From assembly GCF_001905385.1 (NCBI RefSeq), contig NZ_LIPF01000004.1, positions 372,001-436,000 of the forward strand: a DNA stretch of 64,000 nucleotides, given 5' to 3'. The notes under the pieces were generated by a model. That model saw nothing but the letters and a program-made list of their open reading frames with translations, had not been told where the DNA came from and searched no databases. This stretch comes from Streptomyces sp. CB02414. GTDB lineage: Bacteria > Actinomycetota > Actinomycetes > Streptomycetales > Streptomycetaceae. Every line of letters starts with the position of its first letter. Position 1 is the stretch's first letter. The position numbers and the translations under genes were made by a program. Positions 9,290 to 18,489 of the stretch are shown piece after piece.

Positions 9290-10909
9290 TCACCTGTGCG
9301 ACGACAGTCCCGTTCGTCGCGGGGGCGTCCATGTGGCCGCCGTCGCCGTAACGGTCCTCGCGGCCAGTGCCACCTGCAGGGCGAGGCAGGTGTCGGCGTC
9401 GTCGAGGTCGGCCGCCAGCAGCTGCCCTGCCCGGTGCAGTCTGGCGTAGAAGGCGGGCCTGCTGAGCCGGATGGACTGGGCCGCGGCGGACTTGTTGCGT
9501 CCGTGGTCCAGATAGACCCGCAGCGTCTCCAGCTCCGCGGTGTGGTCGTCGGCCAGCAGTGGACCCAGCATGCGCTCGACGTACGCCTCCAGCCGGGGAT
9601 CGCGGTGCAACTGGGCGAGCAGCCCGTGGACCTGGGTGTCGGCAAGCCTTACCACGGCCCGCCGCCCACCCTGCGTGGCCTCCGCCAGCGCGGCGTGCCG
9701 GGCGTCGTCGAGTGAGGACCGGATCGAACGCAGTTCGCGCACCTGGTCGCCCAGGCCGATCGTCGTCGGTCCGATGTCCCGGCACAGCCGCCCGGAGAGA
9801 GAGCGCAGCCTCTCCATCGGCACCTGGTCGGGACGCAGCGAGGCGAGGCCCGTGCCGTCCGCCCCCATCAGGACGTCGACCGGCACCAGGGCCGCGGCCT
9901 TGGTGACGGCGAGGCGCAACTGCTCGGGCGACAGCCCTGCCGCGGTGACCGCGATCCCCACGACCGTGCGGCCGTTGAACGGGAAGCCCGCCGCCTCGGC
10001 CTCGTTCCTGCCCGCCGCCTCGTTCGGGTACCAGCCGCGCGCGAGGCGTTGCAGCAACTCGGTACGGGTGTCGAGTTCGAGGACCTTGCCGTCACCCTCG
10101 ATCACTCTGCGCAACGCGATGTTCTCCGCGCCGCGCTCCAGCGCGAGCCGCTGCCGCGCGGTGGGGGCGGTGTCCGGCCCCACCAGCGCCACCAGCCGGC
10201 CCCAGTACTGCCCGCGGGCGCGGACGTCCACGATGAGCCAGCCCTCGTCACCGCCGTCGCTCCGGGAACGGCGTTCCCAGTCGCCCAGGATGGCCTCCCA
10301 GTCGTCGCCCACGCCCCCGTGGAAGGCCAGGACGTGATGGGCGGGGCTCTCCAGCACCACCACGGTGCGTGTCGCCGAGGCGACCGCCAGCAGCATCTCC
10401 TCGTCCGTACGGCCCTCCAGCGCCATCCGGTAGAAGAGTTCGTGGATCCGCACAGACTCCCGGAGGTCGGTGACGGAGGAGTGCATGATCCTTGTCTGGA
10501 CCGCCCTGGTGATGTCGACGAAGGGCACGGTCGTGCCCAGGCCGATCAGCGGCAGGCCCAGCTCGTCGGCCGCCCGCACGAGAGCGGCCGGTGGATTCCG
10601 CCACCGTTCACCCAGCTGGATCATCACCGCGGCGGCACCGGCGGCGCTGAGGTCCCGGATCCAGGAGCGCAGGTGCTCGTTGCTGTGCGGCAGCCCGATC
10701 CCGGTGAGAAGCACGACCTCTCCGCCACGCAGCAGGCCGGCGACCGTACTGCTCTCGAGGACGTGCGCCCAGGAGACGTCATGGTCGAGCCCGGCTCGTC
10801 CGGCGAGGACGACCGGGTGACCACGCTGTACCTCGGGGAGTTCCAGAACGCGCTGCACCGTCGGGCGTATGTCTTCCACGGCGCTCAGGTTCGTCGAATC
10901 CTTACACAT
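9290..10909 (-). CDS. PucR-family transcriptional regulator
   Basis: DNA-binding regulator of 539 aa. The N-terminal purine-catabolism-regulator domain (about 15-140) begins with PTVQRVLELPEV and contains the typical VVLAGRAGLDHDVSWAHV stretch. A GAF-like/linker middle follows, and the C-terminus is the PucR helix-turn-helix (about 465-525) with LRVYLDHGRNKSAAAQSI and LSRPAFYARLHR. The start at 10909 (MCKDSTN) is chosen because the family domain begins right after it; an in-frame start at 10972 would add 21 atypical residues. It is divergent from the Rieske oxygenase gene, so control of the oxidation cassette and perhaps the importer is likely. Confidence 0.9.
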   Translation of the reverse strand: MCKDSTNLSAVEDIRPTVQRVLELPEVQRGHPVVLAGRAGLDHDVSWAHVLESSTVAGLLRGGEVVLLTGIGLPHSNEHLRSWIRDLSAAGAAAVMIQLGERWRNPPAALVRAADELGLPLIGLGTTVPFVDITRAVQTRIMHSSVTDLRESVRIHELFYRMALEGRTDEEMLLAVASATRTVVVLESPAHHVLAFHGGVGDDWEAILGDWERRSRSDGGDEGWLIVDVRARGQYWGRLVALVGPDTAPTARQRLALERGAENIALRRVIEGDGKVLELDTRTELLQRLARGWYPNEAAGRNEAEAAGFPFNGRTVVGIAVTAAGLSPEQLRLAVTKAAALVPVDVLMGADGTGLASLRPDQVPMERLRSLSGRLCRDIGPTTIGLGDQVRELRSIRSSLDDARHAALAEATQGGRRAVVRLADTQVHGLLAQLHRDPRLEAYVERMLGPLLADDHTAELETLRVYLDHGRNKSAAAQSIRLSRPAFYARLHRAGQLLAADLDDADTCLALQVALAARTVTATAATWTPPRRTGLSSHR

Positions 10910-10922
10910 TGACAAGCCGCCC

Positions 10923-10934
10923 ACGGAATTCCGT
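10923..10934. promoter_or_regulatory. Palindromic operator candidate between PucR gene and oxygenase operon
   Basis: The perfect 12-bp palindrome ACGGAATTCCGT lies 14 nt upstream of the PucR start, inside the 101-bp divergent intergenic region. This is where an autoregulatory site that also controls the oxygenase operon would be expected. No footprint knowledge is used; this is symmetry seen by eye. Confidence 0.35.
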
Positions 10935-11010
10935 TCAACCGTGTGCTGTCGCCCGGCTACCGCTCCGGACAAGACTCAATCCGCAGTGGCACGACGTGAG
11001 GAGGCCGAGA

Positions 11011-12363
11011 ATGACAGCGATCGAGGGTGAACTCGTCAGCGGCACCGGCTCTGCAGCCGACACGAGCGGAGTTCCGTTCGCGGTACAGAACCCGCTTCGA
11101 ATTCCCCGGGAGCGCTACTACGACCGCGGCTTCTTCGACCTGGAGAATGAGAAGCTCTGGCCGCGCACCTGGCAGATGGCGTGCCGTCTGGAGGAGATAC
11201 CGCACCCGAACGACTTCACCGAGTACGAGATCGGGACGGACTCGGTGCTGCTGGTCCGGCAGGCCGACATGTCGGTGAAGGCATTCCACAACGCATGCCG
11301 GCACCGGGCCACCCAGTTGGAGAAGGGCGTCGGGCGCCTGCCGGGCGGCCAGTTGGTCTGCCCCTTCCACGGGTGGCGCTGGAACGCGGACGGTTCCAAC
11401 TCCTTCGTGTACGGCGAGCACGGCTTCGCGCCCGAGTGCCTGCGCCCCGACGAGCTCCGGCTGCGCGAGTGCATGGTCGAGATCTGGGGCGGCTGTGCCT
11501 GGATCAACATGTCACCGGACGCGGGTCCGCTGCGCGAGTCGCTCGCTCCGGTCGTCGACATGCTCGACGCGCTCGGCTGGGGCAACTGGCAGGTCAAGTG
11601 GTGGAAGGAGGTCATCCTCGAGGCCAACTGGAAGATCGCCCAGGAAGCGTTCATGGAGGGCTACCACGTCCCCCAGACCCATCCTCAGCTGGCGTTCGGC
11701 CTGCCCATCGAGGACTACCCGGTCGACGCCACCGAGTACCACGTGCATCCGAACGGGCACTCCCACTTCGAGAACAAGGTGGATGGAGGGACGCCGAGCC
11801 TGGACGGCTTCCTGATGGCGGGACGGGCGCTGGCCGATGGCCAGGACGCCATGACGCTCGAGCGCGACCTCAACGTGCTCGGGGCGCTGCGCCACCGGCT
11901 GAAGCCGGGTGACAACGTGCGCAAGGCCGCGGCGGAGGCACTGCGCGCCCACGCCGAGGGAGCGGGGATCCCCTGGACCGAGGGCATGGAGAACAGCCCG
12001 CTGTTCACCAGTGGCGAGGTCTTCGTCTTCCCCAACCTGTTCTTCCTGCCCCAGTACATGAACTCGCTCGCCTACCGCATCCGGCCGTACGGAAACGACC
12101 CGGAGCGGTGCCGTTTCGAGGTGTGGTCGCTCACGACGTACCCGGAGACCGAGGTGCGGCCCCGGGCCGAGTCGCTCGGCCGGTTCGCCAAGGACGACGC
12201 CGACAACTGGGGTCTGATCCCGCTGCAGGACTTCAGCAACATCGAGCGTCAGCAGGCGGGGGTACGCACCAGGGGATTCGACGGGCTTCGGCTCGCGACG
12301 GAGTGGGAGGCCGCGATCGGCAACATGCATCTCGAGCTCGACCGCCGCCTGGCCCAGGACTAG
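11011..12363 (+). CDS. Rieske non-heme iron oxygenase, alpha subunit
   Basis: Terminal oxygenase of 450 aa that hydroxylates an aromatic or related ring. The Rieske [2Fe-2S] ligands are clear: C96-x-H98 and C117-x2-H120 (CRH ... CPFHGW). The mononuclear iron site shows EGYHVPQTH with His219 and His224, while the carboxylate ligand should lie in the C-terminal third. The ATG at 11011 follows GAGGAGG at 10998-11004. No beta subunit or reductase lies beside it, but a [2Fe-2S] ferredoxin at 14652 could deliver electrons. First gene of a seven-step oxidative operon. The substrate is unknown. Confidence 0.93.
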   Translation: MTAIEGELVSGTGSAADTSGVPFAVQNPLRIPRERYYDRGFFDLENEKLWPRTWQMACRLEEIPHPNDFTEYEIGTDSVLLVRQADMSVKAFHNACRHRATQLEKGVGRLPGGQLVCPFHGWRWNADGSNSFVYGEHGFAPECLRPDELRLRECMVEIWGGCAWINMSPDAGPLRESLAPVVDMLDALGWGNWQVKWWKEVILEANWKIAQEAFMEGYHVPQTHPQLAFGLPIEDYPVDATEYHVHPNGHSHFENKVDGGTPSLDGFLMAGRALADGQDAMTLERDLNVLGALRHRLKPGDNVRKAAAEALRAHAEGAGIPWTEGMENSPLFTSGEVFVFPNLFFLPQYMNSLAYRIRPYGNDPERCRFEVWSLTTYPETEVRPRAESLGRFAKDDADNWGLIPLQDFSNIERQQAGVRTRGFDGLRLATEWEAAIGNMHLELDRRLAQD

Positions 12364-12392
12364 AAAGCCGCACGTGCAGGAAGGAACGACCA

Positions 12393-13394
12393 TTGCAACT
12401 CGAAACGTCGAGCGGTGTTCCAGGAGCGGACACGCTCCTGACGATGTACCGGACGATGACTCTCTCACGGGCCTGCGAGGACCGCTTGCGCAAGGGCTTT
12501 CGCCGGGGCGAGTTCCACGGCGTGATCTGGCCGGCGCGAGGGCAGGAGGCGGTGGCCGCCGGGCTGGGCACGGCCCTGCGCCGCGACGACCGGCTCGTGA
12601 CGACGTACCGCGGCATCCACGACCTGCTGGCCAAGGGAGTGCCGCCGGTCGAGATCCTGGGTGAGGTCCTCGGGCGGAGCGTCGGCGCGTCACGCGGCAA
12701 GGGCGGCACGATGCACATCACGTGCCCGGAGGTGGGCGTCATGATGTCCACCGGCATCGTCGGCGGCGGCCCGCCCGTGGGCGTGGGACTGGCGCTCGCG
12801 GCGAAGCGGCAGGGGAGCGGCCGGGTGGTCGCCGTGACCTTCGGGGACGGGGCGACGAACACGGGGTCGTTCCACGAAGCGGCGAATCTCGCCGCGGTGT
12901 GGGACCTGCCGGTCGTACTGGTCTGCCAGAACAACCAGTTCGCCGAGATGACTCCGGTGGAGGCGACCATGCGGGTCGAGCGGGTGGCCGACCGGGCAGC
13001 GGCCTACGGCATGCCCGGCATCCGCGTCGACGGCAACGACCCGGTGGCCGTGCACAACGGGCTGACGGCGGCCGTCGAGCGGGCCAGGAGCGGAGCCGGG
13101 CCGAGCCTGGTCGAGTGCCTCACCTTCCGCTTCGAGGGTCACCACTACGGCGACCCTCAGCGGTACATGCCCGAGGAACGGATGCAACAGGCGAGGGCGG
13201 ACGACCCGGTGCCGCGCTTCGAGCACTTCCTCGCGGAGCGAGGCGTCGCCGACGCGGACGAGCTGGCCAGGATCGACGCCGCGTCTGTGGCCGAGATCGA
13301 GAAGGCCGTCGCGACCGTGCTCGCGAGTCCCGCTCCGTCGGCCGACGAGGTGGAAGTCGACGTCTACGCAGACATGGCAGGAGCCCCCCGATGA
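12393..13394 (+). CDS. Thiamine-diphosphate dehydrogenase E1, alpha subunit
   Basis: Alpha subunit (333 aa) of a two-component 2-oxoacid or acetoin-type dehydrogenase E1. The thiamine-diphosphate/Mg motif begins at GDGATNTGSF (about 151) and ends in CQNN (about 181). Further family features are YRGIHDLLAKG and the phosphorylation-loop-like HYGDPQRYM. The start is TTG 12393, preceded by AGGAAGG; the ATG at 12445 has no comparable site. The pattern GRSVGASRGKGGTMHI is closest to AcoA-like (acetoin/branched) E1 alpha proteins. It overlaps the beta subunit gene by ATGA. Confidence 0.92.
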   Translation: MQLETSSGVPGADTLLTMYRTMTLSRACEDRLRKGFRRGEFHGVIWPARGQEAVAAGLGTALRRDDRLVTTYRGIHDLLAKGVPPVEILGEVLGRSVGASRGKGGTMHITCPEVGVMMSTGIVGGGPPVGVGLALAAKRQGSGRVVAVTFGDGATNTGSFHEAANLAAVWDLPVVLVCQNNQFAEMTPVEATMRVERVADRAAAYGMPGIRVDGNDPVAVHNGLTAAVERARSGAGPSLVECLTFRFEGHHYGDPQRYMPEERMQQARADDPVPRFEHFLAERGVADADELARIDAASVAEIEKAVATVLASPAPSADEVEVDVYADMAGAPR

Positions 13395-14386
13395 CCGCCA
13401 GCTACTCGATGAGCCAGGCGCTGCACGCGGCGCTGGACGGCGCGCTCGCCGAGGACGAGCGCGTGTTCCTCCTGGGAGAGGACATCGCCGACCCGGGCGG
13501 CGGGGTCACCGGGGTCACCAGGGGCCTGTCGACCAAGCACGGGCACGACCGCGTCCTCGACACCCCGATCTCCGAGGCCGCCATCGCCGGCGCCGCGATC
13601 GGGGCGGCCTTCGAAGGGCTCCTTCCGGTCGCCGAGATCATGATCATGGACTTCATCGGCATCGCCTTCGACCAGATCGTCAACCACGGGGCCAAGGCGC
13701 GCTTCATGTCCGGCGGGCGCACACCGTGCCCGGTGACCTTCCGGACCTCGGTCTTCGGCGGTTCGGGCAACGGGGCGACGCACTCCCAGTCGCTGGAGGC
13801 CCTGTTCATGCACGTGCCGGGCCTCAAGGTGGCGATCCCGAGCACGCCGGCCGACGCCGAGCTGCTGCTGCGGGCGTCGATCTTCGATCCCGACCCCTGT
13901 CTCTTCATCGACGAGACCGCCCTGTACGGCGTCAAGGGACCGCGGGCGGACCTCAAGGGCGGGGCGCTCCCGCTCGGCCGGGCCGACGTGAAGCGAGCCG
14001 GGGACGACGTCACGATCATCACCTACGGCCGTGGCGTCCGGGACGCGCTCGCGGCGGCGGAGGCCCTCTCCGCCGACGGAATCGAAGCCGAGGTCGTGGA
14101 CCTGCGCACGCTCGTCCCGCTCGACCTGGACACCGTCCTCGGGTCCGTGCGGCGGACCCGCCGGGCCGTGATCGCGCACTACGCCACCGAGTTCGCGGGT
14201 CCCGGCGCCGAGTTGGCCGCCCGCATCGGCCATGACCTGTTCGGACGGCTGCTCGCCCCGGTCGCCCGGGTCGGGTCGCGGTTCGTCCCCATCCCGGCGT
14301 CGGTCGGGCTGGAGTCCGAAATCAATCCCAGTGCGACCCGGATCGAGGAAGCGGTGCGAAAGACGGTGGGTGGTTCCCGTGGCTGA
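13391..14386 (+). CDS. Thiamine-diphosphate dehydrogenase E1, beta subunit
   Basis: Beta subunit (331 aa) completing the E1 heterotetramer. The N-terminal pyrimidine-binding transketolase domain shows EDERVFLLGEDIADPGGG, LDTPISEAAIAGAAIGAAFEG and FRTSVFGGSGNGATHSQSLE; the C-terminal transketolase domain shows VTIITYGRGVRDALAAAE and VVDLRTLVPLD. Both ends overlap neighbours (4 bp with alpha, 8 bp with the lipoyl protein), so stoichiometric synthesis with the acyl carrier is likely. No E3 (dihydrolipoamide dehydrogenase) gene is present in the window. Confidence 0.93.
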   Translation: MTASYSMSQALHAALDGALAEDERVFLLGEDIADPGGGVTGVTRGLSTKHGHDRVLDTPISEAAIAGAAIGAAFEGLLPVAEIMIMDFIGIAFDQIVNHGAKARFMSGGRTPCPVTFRTSVFGGSGNGATHSQSLEALFMHVPGLKVAIPSTPADAELLLRASIFDPDPCLFIDETALYGVKGPRADLKGGALPLGRADVKRAGDDVTIITYGRGVRDALAAAEALSADGIEAEVVDLRTLVPLDLDTVLGSVRRTRRAVIAHYATEFAGPGAELAARIGHDLFGRLLAPVARVGSRFVPIPASVGLESEINPSATRIEEAVRKTVGGSRG

Positions 14387-14627
14387 GATCGTTCCTCTCA
14401 ACATGCCCAAACTGTCCATGGCCGCGACGGAGGCGACGTTCCTCGAGTGGCTCGTCGAGGACGGCGCGGCGGTGACCGAAGGCGAGCCGATCTACACGGT
14501 CGCCACCGACAAGGTCGACAGCGAGGTGGAGGCTCCCGCCAGCGGCATCCTGCGCCACGGGGACGCCAAGGAGGAGACCGACTACCCGGTGGGCACCCGA
14601 ATCGGCTCCATCGAGCCCTCGGCCTGA
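14379..14627 (+). CDS. Free-standing lipoyl-domain protein
   Basis: An 82-aa protein consisting of a single biotinyl/lipoyl domain and nothing else. The lipoyl attachment site is Lys45 in the classic TDKV context (VATDKVDSEVEAPASG). E2 components normally continue into a peripheral-subunit-binding domain and a catalytic core of more than 200 residues; here the gene simply stops, with no sign of a frameshift into the downstream sequence. It starts at GTG 14379, overlapping E1 beta by 8 bp. It must therefore act as a soluble swinging-arm carrier, as H-protein or LbpA-type carriers do, handing the E1 product to an unidentified partner. Confidence 0.88.
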   Translation: MAEIVPLNMPKLSMAATEATFLEWLVEDGAAVTEGEPIYTVATDKVDSEVEAPASGILRHGDAKEETDYPVGTRIGSIEPSA

Positions 14628-14651
14628 CATCGCGGCCGGAGAGGAGGCGCC

Positions 14652-14978
14652 GTGCCGAGGGTGACCGTCGAACCGGGTGGCCACACGATCGACGTGCAGC
14701 CGCACGAGACCTTGGCGGAGGCGGCCTGGCGACAGGGGTACCGGTGGCCGACGACCTGCTGGGGCAAGGCCGAGTGCATGGTGTGCGCGGCGGTGCTCTG
14801 CGCGGGGGAGGAGGCCGTCGTCCCTGCGGACGCGGAGGAGCAGGATGCCGTACGCCTGCGGATGCCGGTGCACCTGAGGCGCCCGGCGTCCCGGCTCGCC
14901 TGCCGCCTGCGCGTCCGCGCGGACGGAGCGGTCGTCGAGAAGAAGGGCGTCCGCCCGCCCCAGAACCAGATTGAGTGA
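14652..14978 (+). CDS. [2Fe-2S] ferredoxin
   Basis: Small electron carrier of 108 aa with ligands C36-x5-C42-x2-C45 and C84, the spacing of adrenodoxin/putidaredoxin-type or related 2Fe-2S ferredoxins. The GTG start follows GAGAGGAGG at 14637-14645. Likely partners within the operon are the Rieske oxygenase at 11011 or the flavoprotein that follows. A ferredoxin reductase is not encoded nearby. The C-terminal tail after C84 (about 24 residues) is short and basic. Confidence 0.85.
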   Translation: MPRVTVEPGGHTIDVQPHETLAEAAWRQGYRWPTTCWGKAECMVCAAVLCAGEEAVVPADAEEQDAVRLRMPVHLRRPASRLACRLRVRADGAVVEKKGVRPPQNQIE

Positions 14979-14989
14979 TCGGAGTGCGC

Positions 14990-16678
14990 ATGGCATCGAA
15001 AGAGGAGACGTTCGACTTCGTCGTAGTCGGAAGCGGAGGCGGGGGACTGGTCGCGGCGCTGGCGGCGCGCGACGCCGGGCTGCGCCCGGTCGTCCTGGAG
15101 AAGCAGCAGCATCTGGGCGGCTCGACGGGAATGTCCGGCGGCATCATCTGGATGCCCAACAACCCCCTGATGCGGGCCGAGGGCGTGGCCGACTCGTTCG
15201 AGGCGGGGATGGACTACCTGGAGTCGGTCGTCGGTCCCCCCGACCAGGGTTCCTCGCTCGCCCGCCGGGAGGCCTTCCTGCGCCGGGGCCCGGAGATGAT
15301 CTCTTTCATCCAGCACCACGGGGTCGAGCTGATCCGGTGTGAGGGGTACTCGGACTACTACGACAACCGCAAGGGCGGCAACGCGCGCGGCCGCTCGGTC
15401 GAGGGCGTGCCGTGGGACGGCCGGCGGCTGGGGCCGTGGCGCGACAAGGTCATCCCGGGCATGAACCGCGGCGTCGGCATGGCCGTCACGACCAACGAGG
15501 CCCGCAACCTCCCGGTCTACGCCCGCGGGCTCAAGCCGCTGCTCACAACCGCGCGTGCCTGGCTCCGGACGTACCGAGCACGCCTGCGTCGCGAGGACCT
15601 GTTCACCAACGGCATGTCCCTGATGGGCCAGTTGACGAAGGCGGCCGTCGACGCGCGGATCCCGCTGTGGCTGGACACCGCGGTCGAGGACCTGGTCGTG
15701 GAAGACGGCCGGGTTGTCGGCGTACGTGCCCTTCGCGACGGTGAGCAGGTGACCGTCCGTGCCACCTCGGGGGTGCTGCTGTCGGCGGGCGGGTTCGAGC
15801 ACAACGCCGAGATGCGCCGCAAGTACTCCGGTGACCAGCCCAACGACGGCCGGTGGTCGATAGCGAACCAGGGCAACACCGGCGAGGTGCTCGCCGCCGC
15901 CATGGAGCTCGGGGCGAAGACCGACTACATGGACGAGGCGGTCTGGCTGCCCATCCCGCGGCCGGAGGTGGCCGGGTCCAGCCTCAACGTCGGCCGGCAG
16001 TACCCGCATTCGATCCTCGTCAACGCGAAGGGCAGGCGGTTCTGCAACGAGGCGAACTCCTACCTGGAGGTCGGCCAGGCGATGTACGCCGACGACGCGG
16101 TGCCCGCCTGGCTGATCTTCGACGACACTTTCCGGCGCCGGTACCCCTGGGTGCGCCGCCTGCCGTCACCGTGGCGCCTGCTGGACGTGCTGCCCGGCCG
16201 CATGCCCGAAAAGCTGGTGAAGGACCAGGTGGTCAGGCGGGCGGACTCGCTGGAGGACCTCGCCCGGCAGATCGGTGTCGACCCCGCCGCGCTCAGCGAC
16301 ACGGTCCGGCGGTTCAACATCTTCGCCGCGAAGGGACAGGACCCCGATTTCGGCCGCGGGGAGTCGCAGTACAACCGTGTCCTCGGCGACCCGGGGCACC
16401 GGCCGAACCCGGCACTCGGGCCGGTCAGGAACGGGCCGTTCTACGCCACCGAGATCTACCCCGGCGACGTCGGCACGGCCGGCGGACTGGTCACCGACCA
16501 GCATGCCCGGGTGCTCAGCGAGGCCGACGAGCCCATCGCCGGGCTCTACGCGACGGGCAACATGACGGCCTCCGTCACCGGGCGCACCTACCCGGGAGCG
16601 GGCGCGAGCATCGCCAACACGATGGTCTTCGGCTACGTGGCGGCGCAACACGCGGCAGAGGAGCGCTCGGCCGATTGA
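14990..16678 (+). CDS. FAD-dependent dehydrogenase, 3-ketosteroid Delta1-dehydrogenase-like
   Basis: A 562-aa flavoprotein of the succinate dehydrogenase/fumarate reductase/KstD superfamily. The N-terminal dinucleotide fold is VVVGSGGGGLVAALAA and the flavin-proximal SGGIIWMPNNP is typical of KstD-like enzymes. The C-terminus has GGLVTDQHARVLSEADEPI, GLYATGN and GRTYPGAGAS, the last placing a Tyr where the KstD catalytic Tyr sits. It therefore probably introduces or reduces a C=C double bond alpha,beta to a ketone. Start: ATG 14990 behind CGGAG is preferred to the GTG at 14975 that overlaps the ferredoxin stop. A steroid substrate is not implied by family alone. Confidence 0.88.
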   Translation: MASKEETFDFVVVGSGGGGLVAALAARDAGLRPVVLEKQQHLGGSTGMSGGIIWMPNNPLMRAEGVADSFEAGMDYLESVVGPPDQGSSLARREAFLRRGPEMISFIQHHGVELIRCEGYSDYYDNRKGGNARGRSVEGVPWDGRRLGPWRDKVIPGMNRGVGMAVTTNEARNLPVYARGLKPLLTTARAWLRTYRARLRREDLFTNGMSLMGQLTKAAVDARIPLWLDTAVEDLVVEDGRVVGVRALRDGEQVTVRATSGVLLSAGGFEHNAEMRRKYSGDQPNDGRWSIANQGNTGEVLAAAMELGAKTDYMDEAVWLPIPRPEVAGSSLNVGRQYPHSILVNAKGRRFCNEANSYLEVGQAMYADDAVPAWLIFDDTFRRRYPWVRRLPSPWRLLDVLPGRMPEKLVKDQVVRRADSLEDLARQIGVDPAALSDTVRRFNIFAAKGQDPDFGRGESQYNRVLGDPGHRPNPALGPVRNGPFYATEIYPGDVGTAGGLVTDQHARVLSEADEPIAGLYATGNMTASVTGRTYPGAGASIANTMVFGYVAAQHAAEERSAD

Positions 16679-16703
16679 GCCCGCCTTCCGCGGGCCATCG
16701 GGG

Positions 16704-16732
16704 CCGGCGCGGCCACGTGTGTGCCGCGCCGG
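16704..16732 (+). terminator. Hairpin between flavoprotein and acyl-CoA ligase genes
   Basis: Perfect 10-bp arms CCGGCGCGGC (16704-16713) and GCCGCGCCGG (16723-16732) around a 9-nt loop, 25 nt after the flavoprotein stop. No U-tract follows, as is usual in high-GC actinomycetes. It may be a terminator or a processing/attenuation hairpin separating the ligase and decarboxylase genes. Confidence 0.55.
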
Positions 16733-16810
16733 ACCCGCCGTCACATCTGATGTCTGATCGAGGGGCGAGGACATGGGCGTTCGGATCGATGGGTCCGGCT
16801 TTTTCCGCGA

Positions 16811-18460
16811 GTGGTGGTCGCGGCCGTGAAGAGCACGATGGGATTCGGTTCGCTGACACTCGCACACGTCCTGCGGCACGGGGCCACCTGGCACGCCGGG
16901 CGCGAGGTCGTCACGGTCGAGGACGGAACGAGGCAGCGCGCCACCTTCGCGGAGGTCGGCGCGACGGCGGCCCGGCTGGCGCACGGTCTTCGCCGCCTCA
17001 GCGTCACCGGCGACGAGCGCGTGGGAGCACTGCTGTGGAACACGCGGACCCACCTCGAAACCTATCTCGCCGTTCCGGCGATGGGGGCGGTGCTGCACAG
17101 CGCCAACCTCAGGCTCTCGCCGGACCAGCTCGCCTACACGATCAACGCGGCACAGGACCGGGTCCTGATCGTTGCCGCCGAGGCGGTCGACCAACTCGTC
17201 GCGGTACTACCGCTCCTGACGACGGTTCGCACGGTCGTGGTCGACGGTGCGGTCCCACCGCACCTGCGCGACCTCGGCCTCGACGTCCTGTCGTACGAGG
17301 ACCTGGTCGTGCAGGGCGAGGACGAGTTCCCCTGGCCCGAGGTCGACGAGAACTCGGCTGCCGCCCTGTGCTTCACGACCGGCACGACGGGAGATCCCAA
17401 GGGGGTCGCCTACAGCCATCGGTCGATCCTGCTGCAATGCCTCGCCGCGGCGACCACTAACGCCCTGCGCATCGGCGCGGACGACCGGGTCCTGATGGTT
17501 GTCCCGATGTTCCACGCCACGGCCTGGGCCCACCCGTACGCCGCCTACTGGTTCGGTGCCGACCTGGTGCTTCCGTCACGGCACGTCGATCCGGTGTCGC
17601 TGCTGGACATGGTCGTGACCGAGCGGGTCACCTTCGCCAACGGTGTGCCGACGATCTGGAACGGCGTCCTCAGGGAACTGCGGACGAGCGCCGTGGAGCG
17701 GGACATCAGCTGTCTGGACCGGATCGTCGTGGGTGGTGCGGCACTGCCGCCGGCCCTGCTGGACGGGTTCGCGGAACGGGGTGTCTCGGTCGTCCAGGGA
17801 TGGGGCATGACGGAGACGTCGCCGCTCATCACCGCCTCCCGACCGGCGCGCGACGCCGGCCCCGACCGGCGGCGCGGCCAGCAGCTGAGCCAGGGGCGCC
17901 TCCTCGCGGGCGTCGAACTCCGGCTCCGTCATCCCGAGACGGGAGCACCCGTCGCCGCGGACGGCAGGTCCGTCGGGGAGGTCGAGCTGCGGGGGCCGTG
18001 GGTGACGACCTCCTACCTCGGCGGGGCGGGCGAGGAGGGGTTCCGTGACGGATGGCTGCGGACCGGTGATATCGGCACCGTCGACCCGGACGGGTTCGTC
18101 CGGCTGACCGACCGGAGCAAGGACGTCATCAAGTCGGGGGGCGAGTGGATCTCGTCGGTCGAGCTCGAGAACTGTCTGCTCGGTCACCCGGACCTGTTCG
18201 ATGCCGCGGTCATCGGGGTCCCGGACGAGCGGTGGGACGAGCGGCCGTGCGCCGTCGTCGTACCCCGTCCCGGGGTCGAGGTCGACGTGCGGGCGCTCCG
18301 GGCATGGCTGGTCGGGCGGGTCACCAAGTGGTGGGTACCGGAGCGCTGGTCCGTCGTGGAAGCGATCGCCAGGACCAGCGTCGGCAAGATCGACAAAAGG
18401 ACTCTCCGGCAGCAGTACGAGTCGGGGCAGCTGCCGCTCCGCCAGTCACCCACGTCCTGA
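16811..18460 (+). CDS. Acyl-CoA ligase / AMP-binding enzyme
   Basis: ANL-superfamily adenylating enzyme (549 aa) that would activate a carboxylic acid to its CoA thioester. The phosphate-binding loop is TTGTTGDPKG, followed by motif GWGMTETSPL, hinge-region TGDIG and VRLTDRSKDVIKSGGEWISS, and the catalytic lysine in TSVGKID near the C-terminus. The overall pattern is that of medium/long-chain fatty-acyl-CoA synthetases. The start is uncertain: GTG 16811, GTG 16826 and ATG 16838 are all in frame and none has a strong ribosome site. It follows the oxidation genes after a hairpin. Confidence 0.9.
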   Translation: MVVAAVKSTMGFGSLTLAHVLRHGATWHAGREVVTVEDGTRQRATFAEVGATAARLAHGLRRLSVTGDERVGALLWNTRTHLETYLAVPAMGAVLHSANLRLSPDQLAYTINAAQDRVLIVAAEAVDQLVAVLPLLTTVRTVVVDGAVPPHLRDLGLDVLSYEDLVVQGEDEFPWPEVDENSAAALCFTTGTTGDPKGVAYSHRSILLQCLAAATTNALRIGADDRVLMVVPMFHATAWAHPYAAYWFGADLVLPSRHVDPVSLLDMVVTERVTFANGVPTIWNGVLRELRTSAVERDISCLDRIVVGGAALPPALLDGFAERGVSVVQGWGMTETSPLITASRPARDAGPDRRRGQQLSQGRLLAGVELRLRHPETGAPVAADGRSVGEVELRGPWVTTSYLGGAGEEGFRDGWLRTGDIGTVDPDGFVRLTDRSKDVIKSGGEWISSVELENCLLGHPDLFDAAVIGVPDERWDERPCAVVVPRPGVEVDVRALRAWLVGRVTKWWVPERWSVVEAIARTSVGKIDKRTLRQQYESGQLPLRQSPTS

Positions 18461-18489
18461 TCAGTCCCGTGAGAGCGTCGGAGGATGCA

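Noticed and set aside
7575..9785. Very long minus-strand open frame (736 codons) opposite the second binding lipoprotein
   Set aside because: It is a GC-driven antisense shadow: its composition is Arg/Gly/Pro/Ala-rich without domains, while the plus strand encodes an intact lipoprotein.
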